Below are positions 12,840 through 13,214 of a stretch of 13,214 bases of DNA, in pieces. Within the stretch, counting starts at the first letter, position 1, and every line of letters begins with the position of its first letter. The stretch covers positions 1-13,214 of the forward strand of contig PACG01000191.1 of assembly GCA_002699335.1 (NCBI GenBank), written 5' to 3'. Origin of the DNA: Candidatus Poribacteria bacterium. Its GTDB lineage: Bacteria > Poribacteria > WGA-4E > UBA9662. Under the pieces are notes generated by a model. That model was not told the DNA's origin. It ran no database searches and was given only the letters and a program-made list of their open reading frames with translations. A program made the translations under genes and the position numbers.

Positions 12840-13214
12840 TTAGTTCTGACAATCAGGGAATCTAAGGAAACGCTTGGCATTCCCACCCATAATCTGAGTG
12901 TGCTCGTGTTCAGACAGCTCGGGTAATAGTTCGTCGATAATTCTGGCCATTTTCCCATACCCCGGATTATTGAAAATCCAGGGAAAATCGGTTGCCCACA
13001 TCAAACTTTCCGCACCGTATATGCCAACTAAACTTCGGTGCCAACCAGCCAGATCTCGATACGGATATGCTTCCTTGCTAAAAGCGTATTGGCCTGACAA
13101 ATGAATCATCACATTCTCATATCGAGCTAACCGATGTGTGGTATGGAAAGCCGGATTGTAGGATGGCGTTTCAACTTGTGGTCGACCATCTTGATCGACG
13201 GAAAATTTCCCCAT
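12840..13214 (-). CDS. Amidohydrolase-2 family protein, C-terminal part (5' end beyond window)
   Basis: The last 124 residues of a TIM-barrel metal-dependent hydrolase or decarboxylase. The visible part has ENVMIHLSGQYAFS, YPYRDLAGWHRSLVGIYGAE, then LMWATDFPWIF, whose Asp is the metal-binding aspartate of the family, and ends with IMGGNAKRFLRF, the usual C-terminal helix. The family average is about 280-340 residues, so roughly the first 160-200 are missing. The ATG at the very edge (13214) is therefore most likely an internal Met, not the start. Members hydrolyse or decarboxylate varied substrates, and none can be named here. It converges on the decayed metal-uptake region. Confidence 0.85.
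   Translation of the reverse strand: MGKFSVDQDGRPQVETPSYNPAFHTTHRLARYENVMIHLSGQYAFSKEAYPYRDLAGWHRSLVGIYGAESLMWATDFPWIFNNPGYGKMARIIDELLPELSEHEHTQIMGGNAKRFLRFPDCQN

Noticed and set aside
1..13214. Insertion sequences, phage genes, toxin-antitoxin or defence genes
   Set aside because: No transposase, integrase, terminal inverted repeats, or defence-type domains were seen on either strand; the accessory content is metabolic genes and decayed remnants.

Overview
The window looks like a chromosomal segment of a Gram-negative bacterium with moderate G+C. YidC carries the large periplasmic domain found only in diderm bacteria. Gfo/Idh/MocA-type oxidoreductases (two intact, one wrecked) beside an amidohydrolase-2 gene recall genomes such as Candidatus Poribacteria or Planctomycetes-like lineages. 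That placement is inference from gene content, not from a marker phylogeny.

Layout. (1) Positions 1-3551 hold the conserved yidD-yidC-mnmE block on the + strand; yidD is cut by the window edge. (2) Positions 3552-4464 are a decay zone: a frameshifted C-terminal scrap of a Gfo/Idh/MocA oxidoreductase, a degenerate tRNA with a CAT anticodon on the minus strand, and about 440 bases I cannot assign. (3) Positions 4465-5592 encode a class V aminotransferase, flanked by imperfect direct repeats. (4) Positions 5668-8990 form a minus-strand housekeeping cluster, read rplU-rpmA-obgE-proB. It has a good sigma70-type promoter in front of rplU and an intrinsic terminator between rpmA and obgE; obgE and proB overlap. 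(5) Positions 9040-11561 hold two separately promoted and terminated Gfo/Idh/MocA oxidoreductase genes. The first has a perfect inverted repeat centred on its -35 box. (6) Positions 11590-12815 are a second decay zone. It contains a DtxR/MntR-type metal regulator broken by a 1-base deletion and a larger deletion, with a striking palindromic operator candidate still intact upstream. A scrap of a metal-ABC-transporter binding lipoprotein and two tiny unassigned ORFs follow. This reads as the ruin of a manganese/iron/zinc uptake locus. (7) From 12840 to the end is the C-terminal part of an amidohydrolase-2 family protein on the minus strand.

How the genes work together. The housekeeping genes cover inner-membrane protein insertion (YidD, YidC), tRNA wobble modification (MnmE), ribosome structure and assembly (L21, L27, Obg) and proline synthesis (ProB). 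The accessory genes encode putative oxidoreductases and an aminotransferase of unknown substrate. I found no mobile element, CRISPR array, phage or defence gene, and no clearly new multi-gene system. The most informative signals are the decayed genes, the operator palindromes and the imperfect repeats.
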